Of a stretch of 30,257 bases of DNA, positions 5,461 through 13,924 are shown in pieces. A program made the position numbers and the translations under genes. How positions within the stretch are numbered: the stretch's first letter is position 1; the number at the start of each line of letters is the position of its first letter. The stretch covers positions 1 to 30,257 of the IMG/VR virus record IMGVR_UViG_3300032322_000951. One strand, 5' to 3'. The notes under the pieces were generated by a model. The model did not search any database, was not told the DNA's origin, and was given only the letters and a program-made list of their open reading frames with translations. Source of the stretch: a virus.

Positions 5461-6936
5461 ATGGGTTTATTAGACATATTCAAGAAAAAGGGTTTAGACC
5501 CGAATCAGAATGTAACAACAAATATTAGGGGCATCAACGGAGCGTTGTTACAAGAGTATGAGAATGGTAAGTATGTTTACGAAGGATATTTAGGTAATGC
5601 AGATGTGTATAGCATTGTGTCATTCCTTGCACGCAAAGCTGCATCTATTCCGTGGTACGTTTACAAAACAAATAATACAGAGAAGGGTAGGACATCACTA
5701 ATGCGCTACAAGCAATTAACAAAAGGCTTGGGGAATCAAGGTGCGTTTGAGAGAGCGGTGATAGAGAGGAAGAACGCATATAGTGAGAATATTGTGATGA
5801 ACTCTGCATTAGCTAGATTATTAGAAAGACCGAATGAATATCAAGCACAAGACCAATTCCTCGAAAACTTATTTGGTTATAGATTTTTGTCAGGAGAAGG
5901 TAATATTTACGGCAATGATGGAAAGATGGGGGGAAAGTTCGCTGAACTTAACGTGCTTCCAACCCATTTCTTGGACATCTACCCCGACCCTAACGACCTC
6001 TACGGACTCGTTGGTTATAGACTTATGGTTGACAGAGGAATAGATATTCCGAAGGACCAAGTATGTGCTTGGAAAACTTGGAACCCAGACTTTGATGCAA
6101 CAACAAGAACACACTTGCGTGGGTTGTCACCATTACGTGCTGCATACAAAACACTTCGTATGAGCAACAATGCTGCTGATGCAAGTGCGATGATGGCTGC
6201 GAATGGTGGAGCAAAGGGTGCAATTACTCCGAAGCCACTCGGAACGGTGGTGCCATCATTTACAATAGAGCAAGCAAACATCATTAAAAGAGCAGTCAAC
6301 GAGGACATCAACACTGTTGACAATAAAGGCAAGGTTGCAGTGCTGCAAACACCTTGGGACTATTTAAACTTTGGGTTGTCATCAGTAGATATGGAGCTAG
6401 TTAAAACAATGCAGATGAGCCTTCATCAGTGGTGTAGGGTGTTTGGAATGCCAGCGGTGTTATTTGATGTTGATACGTCATCATACAACAACTACCAAAA
6501 TGCAATGCGTGACCTAATCACTAACACAATTATGCCAATGTGCTGCTCACTCAGAGATGAGTTGAACAAATGGTTGGTACCAAGATTTGGTGAGGATGTG
6601 TTCATTGACTTTGATATAACTGCACTACCAGAGATGCAGCAAGATATGGAGAGGATGGTACGGTCTCTTCGTGATGCTAACTGGCTAACGATGGATGAGA
6701 AGAGAGTAGCTATGAACTATTCTAAGAAAGAGGGTGCGTGGGATATGAGTTATATCAATCAGGGGCTTGTGCCAATCACTCAAGTAATGATGGACCTAAG
6801 CATAGCAGATGATAATAGCAACGACAACAGACAAAGAGATATGGGCGATCGTGATGAAGAGATTTCCGAAGATCCCTACGGAAATGACGTGCCTAACGGA
6901 GAGGACTATGAGGATGCAAGTGAGGATGTCGTATAA
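5461..6936 (+). CDS. Portal protein (HK97 family)
   Basis: A 491-residue protein forming the dodecameric ring at the capsid vertex through which DNA enters. Features typical of HK97-type portals: VYSIVSFLARKAASIPWYVY near residue 48, LLERPNEYQAQDQFLENLFG, GNIYGND, VLPTHFLDIYPD, LRGLSPLRAAYKTL, and VLFDVDTSSYNNYQNAMRDL near residue 340. The C-terminus is acidic. It follows terL and precedes the MuF-like protein, the standard order. Confidence 0.93.
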   Translation: MGLLDIFKKKGLDPNQNVTTNIRGINGALLQEYENGKYVYEGYLGNADVYSIVSFLARKAASIPWYVYKTNNTEKGRTSLMRYKQLTKGLGNQGAFERAVIERKNAYSENIVMNSALARLLERPNEYQAQDQFLENLFGYRFLSGEGNIYGNDGKMGGKFAELNVLPTHFLDIYPDPNDLYGLVGYRLMVDRGIDIPKDQVCAWKTWNPDFDATTRTHLRGLSPLRAAYKTLRMSNNAADASAMMAANGGAKGAITPKPLGTVVPSFTIEQANIIKRAVNEDINTVDNKGKVAVLQTPWDYLNFGLSSVDMELVKTMQMSLHQWCRVFGMPAVLFDVDTSSYNNYQNAMRDLITNTIMPMCCSLRDELNKWLVPRFGEDVFIDFDITALPEMQQDMERMVRSLRDANWLTMDEKRVAMNYSKKEGAWDMSYINQGLVPITQVMMDLSIADDNSNDNRQRDMGDRDEEISEDPYGNDVPNGEDYEDASEDVV

Positions 6937-6950
6937 AATAAAACTTATCA

Positions 6951-7778
6951 ATGAACGCAACGCAGCGAGGGACATATTGGCTGAAGGTGGAGAGGCTGCG
7001 AAGGACTCTTGATAAGAAATATAGTTCTTTGTTTTTTGGTGTATTAAAAAGTGAGCTAGAGAACTTTGCAAGAAGTGTAAGAAGAGATGGTGCGAGTGCT
7101 GCGGTGAGTGGGCTTGGTGCAGTTGCTTGGGATGATAGGATAATGCCTATTATGAGGCAGATGTACCGAGAAGTAGCTACTATATTCGGCAACGCAACAT
7201 TTAGAGCAGTGAGTGTCGATAGCAAGAAGGCTGCTAACCCATTTGGTATAAATGATGAGTTACTCGATGAGATAACATCATTTCTAATACAATGGGGGTT
7301 TTTACTTGCATCACTAATGACTAAGACAACCAAAGATAGGTTGATAGTGATAGTGAACGATGCGATGGCACAAGGCTTGAGCAATGAGGAGATAGCAAAG
7401 TTAATACTTAGCGACCCACAGATACAATATGCAAGGTATAGGAGCGTGATGATAGCAAGAACTGAGGTGATGAGAGCAAGCAACTATGCAGCATTAAAAG
7501 GTGCAGAGAAGTTGCCATTCCAAGTTGACAAGATTTGGATAAGCACAAGAGATGCGAGGACAAGGCGCATACCTAAAGACTTCTTTGACCATTGGAATAT
7601 GGATGGGCAGATTGTAGGTTACAACGAGCCATTCATTAGTGCGGATAAGGTTGGGAGACCTATTGTGGTGGATGCACCTGGTGACCCAACTGCACCAAAA
7701 GGATTTACAATTAATTGCAGATGCGCAGTAGGATTCATTCCGAAGCGAGATGCAAACGGACAACTAATAATGAAATGA
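6951..7778 (+). CDS. Minor head protein (MuF / SPP1 gp7-like)
   Basis: 275 residues with an alpha-helical N-terminus and a C-terminal MuF-type domain: ARTEVMRASNYAALKGAEK, IWISTRDARTRRIP, HWNMDGQIV, then APKGFTINCRCAVGFIPKRD. These correspond to the conserved RTE, DxRTR, H and CRC features of the phage head morphogenesis family. The protein probably binds the portal and is carried in the head. It lies between portal and protease; ATG 6951 is 14 bases after the portal stop. Confidence 0.9.
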   Translation: MNATQRGTYWLKVERLRRTLDKKYSSLFFGVLKSELENFARSVRRDGASAAVSGLGAVAWDDRIMPIMRQMYREVATIFGNATFRAVSVDSKKAANPFGINDELLDEITSFLIQWGFLLASLMTKTTKDRLIVIVNDAMAQGLSNEEIAKLILSDPQIQYARYRSVMIARTEVMRASNYAALKGAEKLPFQVDKIWISTRDARTRRIPKDFFDHWNMDGQIVGYNEPFISADKVGRPIVVDAPGDPTAPKGFTINCRCAVGFIPKRDANGQLIMK

Positions 7779-7779
7779 T

Positions 7780-8634
7780 ATGCCAGTTTACGAATGTTCA
7801 AATGGAAAATATAGAATAGGCGATGGTGAATGTATTTACACTTCAAGGGACAATGCCAACGCGGCTTATAGGGCTTATTTGGCAGAGGAGGGACAGAAGG
7901 AAGAGGAATCTAAAAACGATAATACAAAGAGCAAAAATATGATATACAATTACAAGTCTTTTGGTCTTGAGGTCAAAGATGTTGATGCGAAAAGTGGGGT
8001 AGTAAGTGGTTACTTCTCTGCATTTGGTATGGTGGATAGCGATGGCGATATTATGATGCCAGGAGCATTTAAAAGGTCCATCCAAGATTGGGGTGTAGAT
8101 GGTAAGCAAAGGATTAAGCACTTACTAAACCACGACCCATCTAAACCTTTGGGTAAATTAATGAGTCTAAAGGAAGATAGCTATGGACTCTATTACGAGT
8201 CGAAAATAGGCACTCACCAACTTGGTAAGGACTTTATCAAGATGGTTGAGAGTGGACTCATTGGTGAGCATTCTATTGGCTTTAGAACACTAAGAGAGCA
8301 AAAGAGTGGTGAGGCTAATGAGATTCACGAGGTGATGCTATTCGAAGGCTCAAGTTTGACGGCTTGGGGTGCAAATGAGAACACACCATTATTAGGATTG
8401 AAAAATATGGGTAACGTAGAACAAGTTAAGGATCAAATCAAAGCATTCGAGAAGTTTATCCGTGATAGTGATGTCACTGATGAGACAATCGATTTGTGTT
8501 TAATTAAAGTAAAACAACTCGCACAAGCAATAGAGATGATGAGTAGCACTGCTCCAGTCATTGCGACAGAGCCGCAGCAAAAAGAAGCTGAATTGCCAGT
8601 GGGTTCATTTATATCAATAATCAATAAAATCTAA
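7780..8634 (+). CDS. Prohead maturation protease (HK97 family)
   Basis: 284 residues. A short N-terminal unit (YECSNGKYRIGDGECIYTS, two cysteines) precedes the protease domain starting near FGLEVKDVDAKSGVVSGYFS. The catalytic His is in LLNHDPSKPLG and the catalytic Ser in EHSIGF, with the usual fold features (FGMVDSDGDIMMPGAFKRS, LFEGSSLTAWGANENTP). It cleaves the scaffold part of the capsid protein during maturation. The N-terminal Cys unit is an extra module of unknown role; the C-terminus is a helical tail. One base separates it from the MuF-like gene. Confidence 0.92.
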   Translation: MPVYECSNGKYRIGDGECIYTSRDNANAAYRAYLAEEGQKEEESKNDNTKSKNMIYNYKSFGLEVKDVDAKSGVVSGYFSAFGMVDSDGDIMMPGAFKRSIQDWGVDGKQRIKHLLNHDPSKPLGKLMSLKEDSYGLYYESKIGTHQLGKDFIKMVESGLIGEHSIGFRTLREQKSGEANEIHEVMLFEGSSLTAWGANENTPLLGLKNMGNVEQVKDQIKAFEKFIRDSDVTDETIDLCLIKVKQLAQAIEMMSSTAPVIATEPQQKEAELPVGSFISIINKI

Positions 8635-8637
8635 AAA

Positions 8638-9807
8638 ATGAGCGATTTAAAAGCATTCGAATCTGCCCTCGAATCAAAATTGGCAGAACAAAAAGCTGAG
8701 GTTGCACAAGTAACCGAGAAGGCTGCAAAGGCATTTGACTCTAAAGTAGAGCAAATCAACGAGCAAATGGAGAAGTCTAACAAGACTCTTGCTGAAGCAT
8801 TGAACGAAGTGAAAGACGCTAAGGCTGCTTTCGGTAAGTTGAGCGCAAAGGCTGAGCAAAAAGTTGCTACTTCTTATGCTGAGCACGTTAACAACATCAA
8901 AGCTGAGATTGGTTCTGCAATCGAGAAAGGTTGGAACGAAATTAAATCTGCTGCTCGTGGTAATGGTAAAGGCTTCTCTGCTGACATCGATTTGAAAGCA
9001 GTTGGTGTAATGACCATTGCTAACAACTTGACTGGTTCTGTTTACACTTCTTATGTAGACAACCCAGCATTGCGTTCTTTCGTTAACCCACACCTTAGAA
9101 GTGTGTTCAACATCATCCCAGTATCAACTGGTTCTGTATCTTTCCCAAGAGGTAACACTCCAGTAGGTGAAGGTTCTTTCGGTAAGCAAACTGAAGGTTC
9201 TGCAAAGCCACAAGTTGATTACGATGTAACAGTTGTAAACACTGCATTGTCTTTCATCGCTGGTTACGCTAAAGTATCTCGCCAGATGATTGATGATTTG
9301 CCATTCTTACAAGCATATTTGCAGCAGTCATTGATTGAAGATTTCCAAAAGGCTGAAGATACTTATTATCTTAACGCTATCGCATCTTCTGCAACTGCTG
9401 GTTCTTCTTCTGGTGCTAACACCGCTGAGAAGTTTATCGATTACGTTGCACAACTTGGTGCATTGAACTGGACTCCAAACCTTGCGTTGACAACTCACGC
9501 TGGTTGGGCTTCATTGTTGAAAACCAAGCCAAGTGACTATTCACTTCCTGGTGGAATGGTTATCGACAACAATGGTAACGTAAGAATCGTAGGTGTACCA
9601 GTTATCCCTCACTCTTTGGTTACTGCATCTAAGATTTATGTTATGGACACTACTAAGTTCGCTATTGCTCAGCAAAGCGGTCTTGCAGTTCGTTCAACAG
9701 AGTTCGATCAAGATGATTTCATCAAGAACCTTATCACTTTCAGAGCAGAAGCTCGTTGTGAACTTCTTCAGTTCCAACCAAGTGCTGCTATCTACGGTGC
9801 TATCTAA
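8638..9807 (+). CDS. Major capsid protein (HK97 fold)
   Basis: 389 residues. Residues 1 to about 105 form a coiled-coil, alanine/lysine/glutamate-rich scaffold (delta) domain, expected to be removed by the upstream protease. The rest is the HK97-type shell domain: FNIIPVSTGSVSFPRGNTPV, AGYAKVSRQMIDDLPFLQAY, LPGGMVIDNNGNVRIVGVPV and FDQDDFIKNLITFRAEARCE. Codon use differs from neighbours: Asn mostly AAC and Ile often ATC, against AAT and ATA around it, as expected for a very highly expressed gene. A terminator-like hairpin follows the stop. Confidence 0.95.
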   Translation: MSDLKAFESALESKLAEQKAEVAQVTEKAAKAFDSKVEQINEQMEKSNKTLAEALNEVKDAKAAFGKLSAKAEQKVATSYAEHVNNIKAEIGSAIEKGWNEIKSAARGNGKGFSADIDLKAVGVMTIANNLTGSVYTSYVDNPALRSFVNPHLRSVFNIIPVSTGSVSFPRGNTPVGEGSFGKQTEGSAKPQVDYDVTVVNTALSFIAGYAKVSRQMIDDLPFLQAYLQQSLIEDFQKAEDTYYLNAIASSATAGSSSGANTAEKFIDYVAQLGALNWTPNLALTTHAGWASLLKTKPSDYSLPGGMVIDNNGNVRIVGVPVIPHSLVTASKIYVMDTTKFAIAQQSGLAVRSTEFDQDDFIKNLITFRAEARCELLQFQPSAAIYGAI

Positions 9808-9821
9808 GGTTTATAAATATA

Positions 9822-9851
9822 GGGGAGGGAGAAATTTCTCCCCTTATTTTT
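9822..9851 (+). terminator. Terminator/attenuator after the capsid gene
   Basis: GGGGAG (9822-9827) pairs with CTCCCC (9838-9843); the alternative GGGAGA/TCTCCC stem (9827-9832 with 9837-9842) also forms. A T-rich tail TTATTTTT (9844-9851) follows. The next ATG is only 4 bases beyond. Partial termination here would give excess capsid message over the downstream genes. Confidence 0.75.
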
Positions 9852-9855
9852 ACTT

Positions 9856-10419
9856 ATGAATTATATTATCATAGGGGCAATGGATGGAGTTAGCTTTGAC
9901 AATATATTTGACAAGCTAACAAAAGATGATGTTGCTTTATTTGTTGAGCCTATACCACATCAGTTCAAGAAACTGCAAAAGAACGTAGAAAAATTGAGTT
10001 GTAAAGTATTCCTTGAGAACTCAGTTGTCAGTGATAGGATAGAGAATATTGTGATGGCATATTTGCCTGATGCTGAGGATTTTTTGGGAGGATGTAGTAG
10101 TGTAGTTAAGTTTGGCACACCACTGAATAGATATTTGGCTAAGATAGATGAGTTAACTTACCACGAAGCAAAGGCGATAACATTTGATATGTTGTGCGAG
10201 AAGTATGGCTTTGAAGAGGTGGATTATGTGCAAGTAGATTGTGAGGGTTACGACCAAGTAATTGTTGATAGTATTGATATTGACAAATACAAAATAAAGC
10301 AATTAAAATTTGAGACGCATTATGTAGATAATGAGTTTTTACAATACTTTATACATAAGACCAATCCGAATAACGTAATAAAATTAGAAGCTGACATTAT
10401 CTATGAATATACTTTTTAG
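9856..10419 (+). CDS. FkbM-family methyltransferase
   Basis: 187 residues of an S-adenosylmethionine-dependent methyltransferase of the FkbM type: an early GAMDGVSFDN (the nucleotide-binding loop, usually GxxxG/GANDG), VEPIPHQFKKLQKNV, SSVVKFG, ITFDMLCEKYGFEEVDYVQV followed by DCEGYDQVIVDSID, and KFETHY. FkbM-type enzymes methylate sugars or polyketide hydroxyls. It overlaps the glycosyltransferase by 17 bases, so the two probably act together on a glycan. It is not part of the standard head module and sits between capsid and connector genes: a moron-like insertion. Confidence 0.82.
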   Translation: MNYIIIGAMDGVSFDNIFDKLTKDDVALFVEPIPHQFKKLQKNVEKLSCKVFLENSVVSDRIENIVMAYLPDAEDFLGGCSSVVKFGTPLNRYLAKIDELTYHEAKAITFDMLCEKYGFEEVDYVQVDCEGYDQVIVDSIDIDKYKIKQLKFETHYVDNEFLQYFIHKTNPNNVIKLEADIIYEYTF

Positions 10420-11377
10420 CATACACTTATATCCTCCTCAGCATCTTTGTGGCGCGGAGATGATGGCTCATAGAATAATAAAAAGTTTGCAGAGCAAAGG
10501 ACATCAAGTAAGGGTTTTACTTCATCAAGCCAATCACTATAAGATTACAAATACTTATACTTATGATGGTGTGGATGTATTCCCTCCAAATCCTAATGTT
10601 ATAGAGAATTTATTCAGATGGAGTCAATGTGTTTTTACGCATTTGGACTATACAAGATGGACAATAGGGGCTGCACAATTATACAAAAAACCAGTATTTC
10701 ATCTAATACATAATACTCATAAATACCCTGAAATTGAGAATGCAAATAGTTCTCAACATATAGTGTATAACTCTTTATGGGCAAAAGACAAATTGGGGTA
10801 CAAATGGAGTAACTTTATACTCACACCTCCTACTGATTATCGTGACTTTGAATTAGATGTAGATAGTGCTGATAATGAGTACATTACACTTATTAATCTT
10901 AATGAGAATAAAGGTGGTGAGATATTTTATCAGATTGCGAAGGCTATGCCTCACAAGAAGTTCTTAGGAGTTAAAGGGTCTTATGATGAACAAATAATTA
11001 AAGACTTGCCTAATATAACTTATATTGACAAAACCACTGATATACTTTCTGTTTATAACAAGACTAGAATACTACTTATGCCAAGTAAATATGAGAGTTG
11101 GGGCATAACTGCGACTGAGGCGATGTGCAGTGGGATTCCAGTAATAAGTAGTGAGGCAGAAGGTTTAAAAGAGAATTGTGGCAAGGCTGGTATATTTATA
11201 AAAGATAGAGATGATATTCAAAGCTGGGTCAAAGAAATTACGAAACTTGATGATGCCAAAGCCTACGCAGCAGCATCTAAAAAAGCAAAAGGAAGAGCAA
11301 GAGAACACGACCCAAGAAAAGCACTTGATGAATTTGAGCAGTGGCTCAGAGAAGAAGTTAATAAATACAACGGATAA
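10403..11377 (+). CDS. Glycosyltransferase, GT4-type (GT-B fold)
   Basis: 324 residues. The N-terminal Rossmann half begins MNILFSIHLYPPQHLCGAEM with MAHRIIKSLQSKGHQVRVLL, typical of GT4 enzymes. The C-terminal donor-binding half contains LLMPSKYESWGITATEAM, with the E-x7-E pair at E231 and E239, and GIPVISSEAEGLKENCG. It would transfer a sugar from a nucleotide-activated donor. The 17-base overlap with the methyltransferase and 2-base gap to the connector gene place it in the late operon, so virion glycosylation or modification of host surface glycans is the likely purpose (inference). Confidence 0.85.
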   Translation: MNILFSIHLYPPQHLCGAEMMAHRIIKSLQSKGHQVRVLLHQANHYKITNTYTYDGVDVFPPNPNVIENLFRWSQCVFTHLDYTRWTIGAAQLYKKPVFHLIHNTHKYPEIENANSSQHIVYNSLWAKDKLGYKWSNFILTPPTDYRDFELDVDSADNEYITLINLNENKGGEIFYQIAKAMPHKKFLGVKGSYDEQIIKDLPNITYIDKTTDILSVYNKTRILLMPSKYESWGITATEAMCSGIPVISSEAEGLKENCGKAGIFIKDRDDIQSWVKEITKLDDAKAYAAASKKAKGRAREHDPRKALDEFEQWLREEVNKYNG

Positions 11378-11379
11378 GT

Positions 11380-11940
11380 ATGGCGATTTATATAGATAGT
11401 ATCATAGTCACCGCTGACGCAAGTGTAGAGCCAGTGAGCCGCACACAAGCCAAAGATTGGATGAGAATTACCTATAATACCGATGATACTTTGATTGATG
11501 AACTTATTACAAGTGCAAGAAAGCACATTGAGAAATTAACTTCTTTATCACTTGTAAACAAGACAATAAAGAGCTACGTAGAACTAACTGGCGAAGTGCC
11601 AGCAGTTTGGATGGTAGATTTGCCTTATGGACCACTTGGATGCGTTGACTTGGTTAGATATAAGAGTGGCATTAATTTGTGGGACACTTTGGATTTAAAT
11701 GAGGACTATGAGAAGATTGGTAATAAGTTGTGGTTCTATATGGCTGGAACTTATGAGATTACTTACCAAGCTGGATACGGTAGCATACCAGCAGATTTGG
11801 AGAACGATATTTTGACACTTGTGGCTTGGATGTATGAGAACAGAGGTAAGAGAATGAATGCTGATCCAAAAGGAATAATTGCAGAATATCCATTTTGGAA
11901 TGGTTTAAATTATCATCAGTATAAAAAAGTAGTTATATAG
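11380..11940 (+). CDS. Head-tail connector protein (gp6-like)
   Basis: 186 residues, helical, with the pattern of phage gp6-like connectors: a beginning PVSRTQAKDWMRITYNTDDT then LIDELITSARKHIEKLTSLS, a central beta part with DLPYGPLGCV, YEITYQAGYGSIPADLENDI, and LTLVAWMYENRGKR. It builds the ring below the portal. It directly precedes the gp10-like gene; the stop TAG and the next GTG share one base. Confidence 0.82.
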   Translation: MAIYIDSIIVTADASVEPVSRTQAKDWMRITYNTDDTLIDELITSARKHIEKLTSLSLVNKTIKSYVELTGEVPAVWMVDLPYGPLGCVDLVRYKSGINLWDTLDLNEDYEKIGNKLWFYMAGTYEITYQAGYGSIPADLENDILTLVAWMYENRGKRMNADPKGIIAEYPFWNGLNYHQYKKVVI

Positions 11941-12395
11941 TGGCAAGAAAAGCACTTAATATAAGAGGTTTAAATAATTCTTTGAAACAACTGGATGACG
12001 CTTTTATTCAGCGACTTGATAAAATTGAACAAGAATTTCGAAAGTCAATGTCTAAAATAGCTCAAGATGCTAAAAGAGATGCACCAATAGGTGTTCTTGG
12101 ACCAAATCCTGGCAGACTTGCAGATAGTATTAGTTGGGATGAACCAGCTAAATTATCTTATCAATTAAGAGCTGATGTGCCATACGCTGCATTTGTAGAG
12201 TTTGGTACTGGTAAATATGCAGTAAAAGAATTAGGCAGAAGAGAAGATAGTGAATATTGGAGTGTTATTGCAAATCCATTTAGAGGTAGTAAAGATGGAA
12301 ATATGAAAGCACAACCATATTTCTATCCTAATGTGAGAAAAGAGATACCGAAGTTAGTTGAAAAAATAGCAAAAATACTAAGCAAAAATGCTTGA
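11940..12395 (+). CDS. HK97 gp10-like head-tail joining protein
   Basis: 151 residues starting with GTG, which overlaps the preceding TAG by one base. The hallmarks of the gp10 family are DAKRDAPIGVLGPNPGRLAD with SIS, YAAFVEFGTGKYA, and KAQPYFYPNVRKEIPKLVEK. The family acts in tail completion or joining. A lysine-rich C-terminus overlaps the next gene by 8 bases. Confidence 0.82.
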   Translation: MARKALNIRGLNNSLKQLDDAFIQRLDKIEQEFRKSMSKIAQDAKRDAPIGVLGPNPGRLADSISWDEPAKLSYQLRADVPYAAFVEFGTGKYAVKELGRREDSEYWSVIANPFRGSKDGNMKAQPYFYPNVRKEIPKLVEKIAKILSKNA

Positions 12396-12819
12396 TTGTA
12401 GTAATAATGTGAGAGTGATTTATGTCAATGCCTTAAATGGCAACTTGTCCTACAATGGCAAAGACGTGCCAGTGTATGGACAGACTCCATTTGACACTAC
12501 ACCACAAAACTATGTAGTAATAGGCAATATAACTGAGACAAGTGATAATACTAACCATTCATTTGGTAACAATGTAGAAGTAGTGGTTGATATTTTTAGT
12601 GAGCAATATAGAGTAAATGACTTAGGAGTGGTTGATAGTATTGCATCACAAATTTTAAATATACTCATACCTGACACTCAGGTAGATGGATTTGATGATA
12701 CTTATTTTGAGGTTTTCCCAATAGGTAGATCAAGTTCAAGATACTTACCATTACAAGATGGTGATAACTATGTAGCGAGAAAAATAATAACAATAAACAA
12801 TTTAGTAAATCAAAAATAG
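12388..12819 (+). CDS. Tail completion protein (DUF3168/gp17-like)
   Basis: 143 residues. It has the compact alpha/beta layout and position of the tail terminator/completion family: a start with VIYVNALNG, PVYGQTPFDT, YVVIGNITETSDNTNHSFGN, VEVVVDIFSEQYRV and a final RKIITINNLV strand. It caps the tail tube and contacts the connector. The call rests mainly on position between gp10-like and tail tube genes plus these segments. Confidence 0.7.
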   Translation: MLDCSNNVRVIYVNALNGNLSYNGKDVPVYGQTPFDTTPQNYVVIGNITETSDNTNHSFGNNVEVVVDIFSEQYRVNDLGVVDSIASQILNILIPDTQVDGFDDTYFEVFPIGRSSSRYLPLQDGDNYVARKIITINNLVNQK

Positions 12820-12825
12820 AAAACA

Positions 12826-13260
12826 ATGGCACAAGTATTAGGTAGTTTACAAAACATTGAGATTGATGTAGCTAATGGCTCATCTTATAAAAATCTTGTA
12901 TGTTTACGTACATCATCAGTTAACACCACTATGGATGCAACAACTGAGCAGACAAACTGTGGAGTTTTAACCTCTCCTTCAGAACCTCAGATGAGTCTTG
13001 ACTTTGATGCAATCTGTGAGACTGCTCCAAGTATTGCACAAGTATCTTATGAAGATTTGTTAACTGCAATGGTAAATAAAACATTGGTTGCAGTTAGGGT
13101 ACAAAATCCAACTGTAACTGGTTCAAGTCAAGGTACCGCTTATTATCACAAGTTTAGTGGTTATATCACTGACCTTACTTTAAATCAATCAACTACTGAA
13201 TTTGTAAACTTCTCTGGAACAATCCAATCAACTGGTACTTTGGATGTAGACCCAGCTTAA
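12826..13260 (+). CDS. Major tail (tube) protein
   Basis: 144 residues, beta-rich, small polar residues, no cysteine-rich or membrane segments: MAQVLGSLQNIEIDVANGSS, NTTMDATTEQTNCG, SYEDLLTAMVNKTLVAVRVQ, YYHKFSGYITDLTLNQSTTE and FSGTIQSTGTL. The late strand with FSGxIxSTG is typical of tube proteins. It sits directly before the tail assembly chaperone pair, the standard position. A second tube-like gene is at 18502. Confidence 0.78.
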   Translation: MAQVLGSLQNIEIDVANGSSYKNLVCLRTSSVNTTMDATTEQTNCGVLTSPSEPQMSLDFDAICETAPSIAQVSYEDLLTAMVNKTLVAVRVQNPTVTGSSQGTAYYHKFSGYITDLTLNQSTTEFVNFSGTIQSTGTLDVDPA

Positions 13261-13268
13261 TTTAACTT

Positions 13269-13640
13269 ATGAACTATACTACTATTACTATTAACGACCA
13301 AAAGGTCGGACTTAAATTTGGAATGGCTTCCTTCAGATACTTATCCGATAAGTTTATAGATGGGATTTCATTTGACAATGGCGAACTTAATGAGATTGGA
13401 ATAGCACACTTAATTTATAGTGGTTATTATAACAACTGCCTTGTAAAGGGTGTTTTGCCAGAAATGACATTTGAGAAATTTGTAGACTATATTGAGGCAA
13501 ATATAATGAAGAATGAGTTTTTAGAAGAACTTAAAAACATTATAAGTGTCTGGGGTGAGAGTGATATGGTTAAAAGCAATATACCAGTATCTGAACAAGA
13601 AGATAAAGCAAAAAAAAAGACTTCACGTGGGAGGAAATAG
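13269..13640 (+). CDS. Tail assembly chaperone, short form (gpG-like)
   Basis: 123 residues, predicted soluble and helical, ending in a basic tail (KAKKKTSRGRK). Position between tube and tape measure and the frameshift site at its 3' end identify it as the analogue of lambda gpG. Chaperones of this kind coat the tape measure until tube polymerisation. The zero-frame stop is at 13638-13640. Confidence 0.82.
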   Translation: MNYTTITINDQKVGLKFGMASFRYLSDKFIDGISFDNGELNEIGIAHLIYSGYYNNCLVKGVLPEMTFEKFVDYIEANIMKNEFLEELKNIISVWGESDMVKSNIPVSEQEDKAKKKTSRGRK

Positions 13641-13924
13641 AGGCTTACGCATTTGGTGAGTTGCAGATTCTTCCACGTGATTTCTTTGATATGAGTCCAC
13701 GACATTTTTCTCTTATGCTAAAAGGCTATAATGAGAAGAAGGTGGATACTTATAAACAAACAAGACTATTAATGTTTACAATGGTGCGTCTAATGGGTGA
13801 CCCTAAGACTGCACCAAAGACTCCAGAGGCATTATGGGAGTTACCAGGAGATGAGGTGCATAAGCCTTCTGATGAAGAGTATAGGGAAGTATTTAATAGA
13901 TTAACAAAATGGCAGAAAACATAA
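13269..13924 (+). CDS. Tail assembly chaperone, long form by -1 frameshift (gpGT-like)
   Basis: Join 13269-13619 with 13619-13924, giving 218 residues. After the run of lysines the -1 frame continues DFTWEEIEAYAFGELQ, ILPRDFFDMSPRHFSLMLKG and ends LTKWQKT. The second part has no usable start (a TTG at 13661 falls inside already protein-like sequence), so it is read only by frameshifting. The slippery word is A AAA AAG (13613-13619), the same heptamer as in E. coli dnaX. It overlaps the tape measure start by 16 bases. Confidence 0.85.
13613..13680 (+). promoter_or_regulatory. Programmed -1 frameshift site and stem-loop
   Basis: Slippery heptamer A AAA AAG at 13613-13619. Three bases later TCACGTGG (13623-13630) pairs perfectly with CCACGTGA (13673-13680), and the stem extends inwards over five more positions with two G-U pairs (13631-13635 with 13668-13672), leaving a 32-base loop. 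A stimulating stem this close to the slip word is slightly nearer than the usual 5 to 9 bases, but the outer pairs may open. Confidence 0.8.

Noticed and set aside
6809-7483. Extra ORFs over the portal/MuF junction on both strands
   Set aside because: They are other-frame shadows of two confidently identified genes.
13661-13924. Separate 87-aa gene with TTG start
   Set aside because: The same frame is protein-like upstream of the TTG back to the slip site, so it is the frameshift extension of the tail chaperone.
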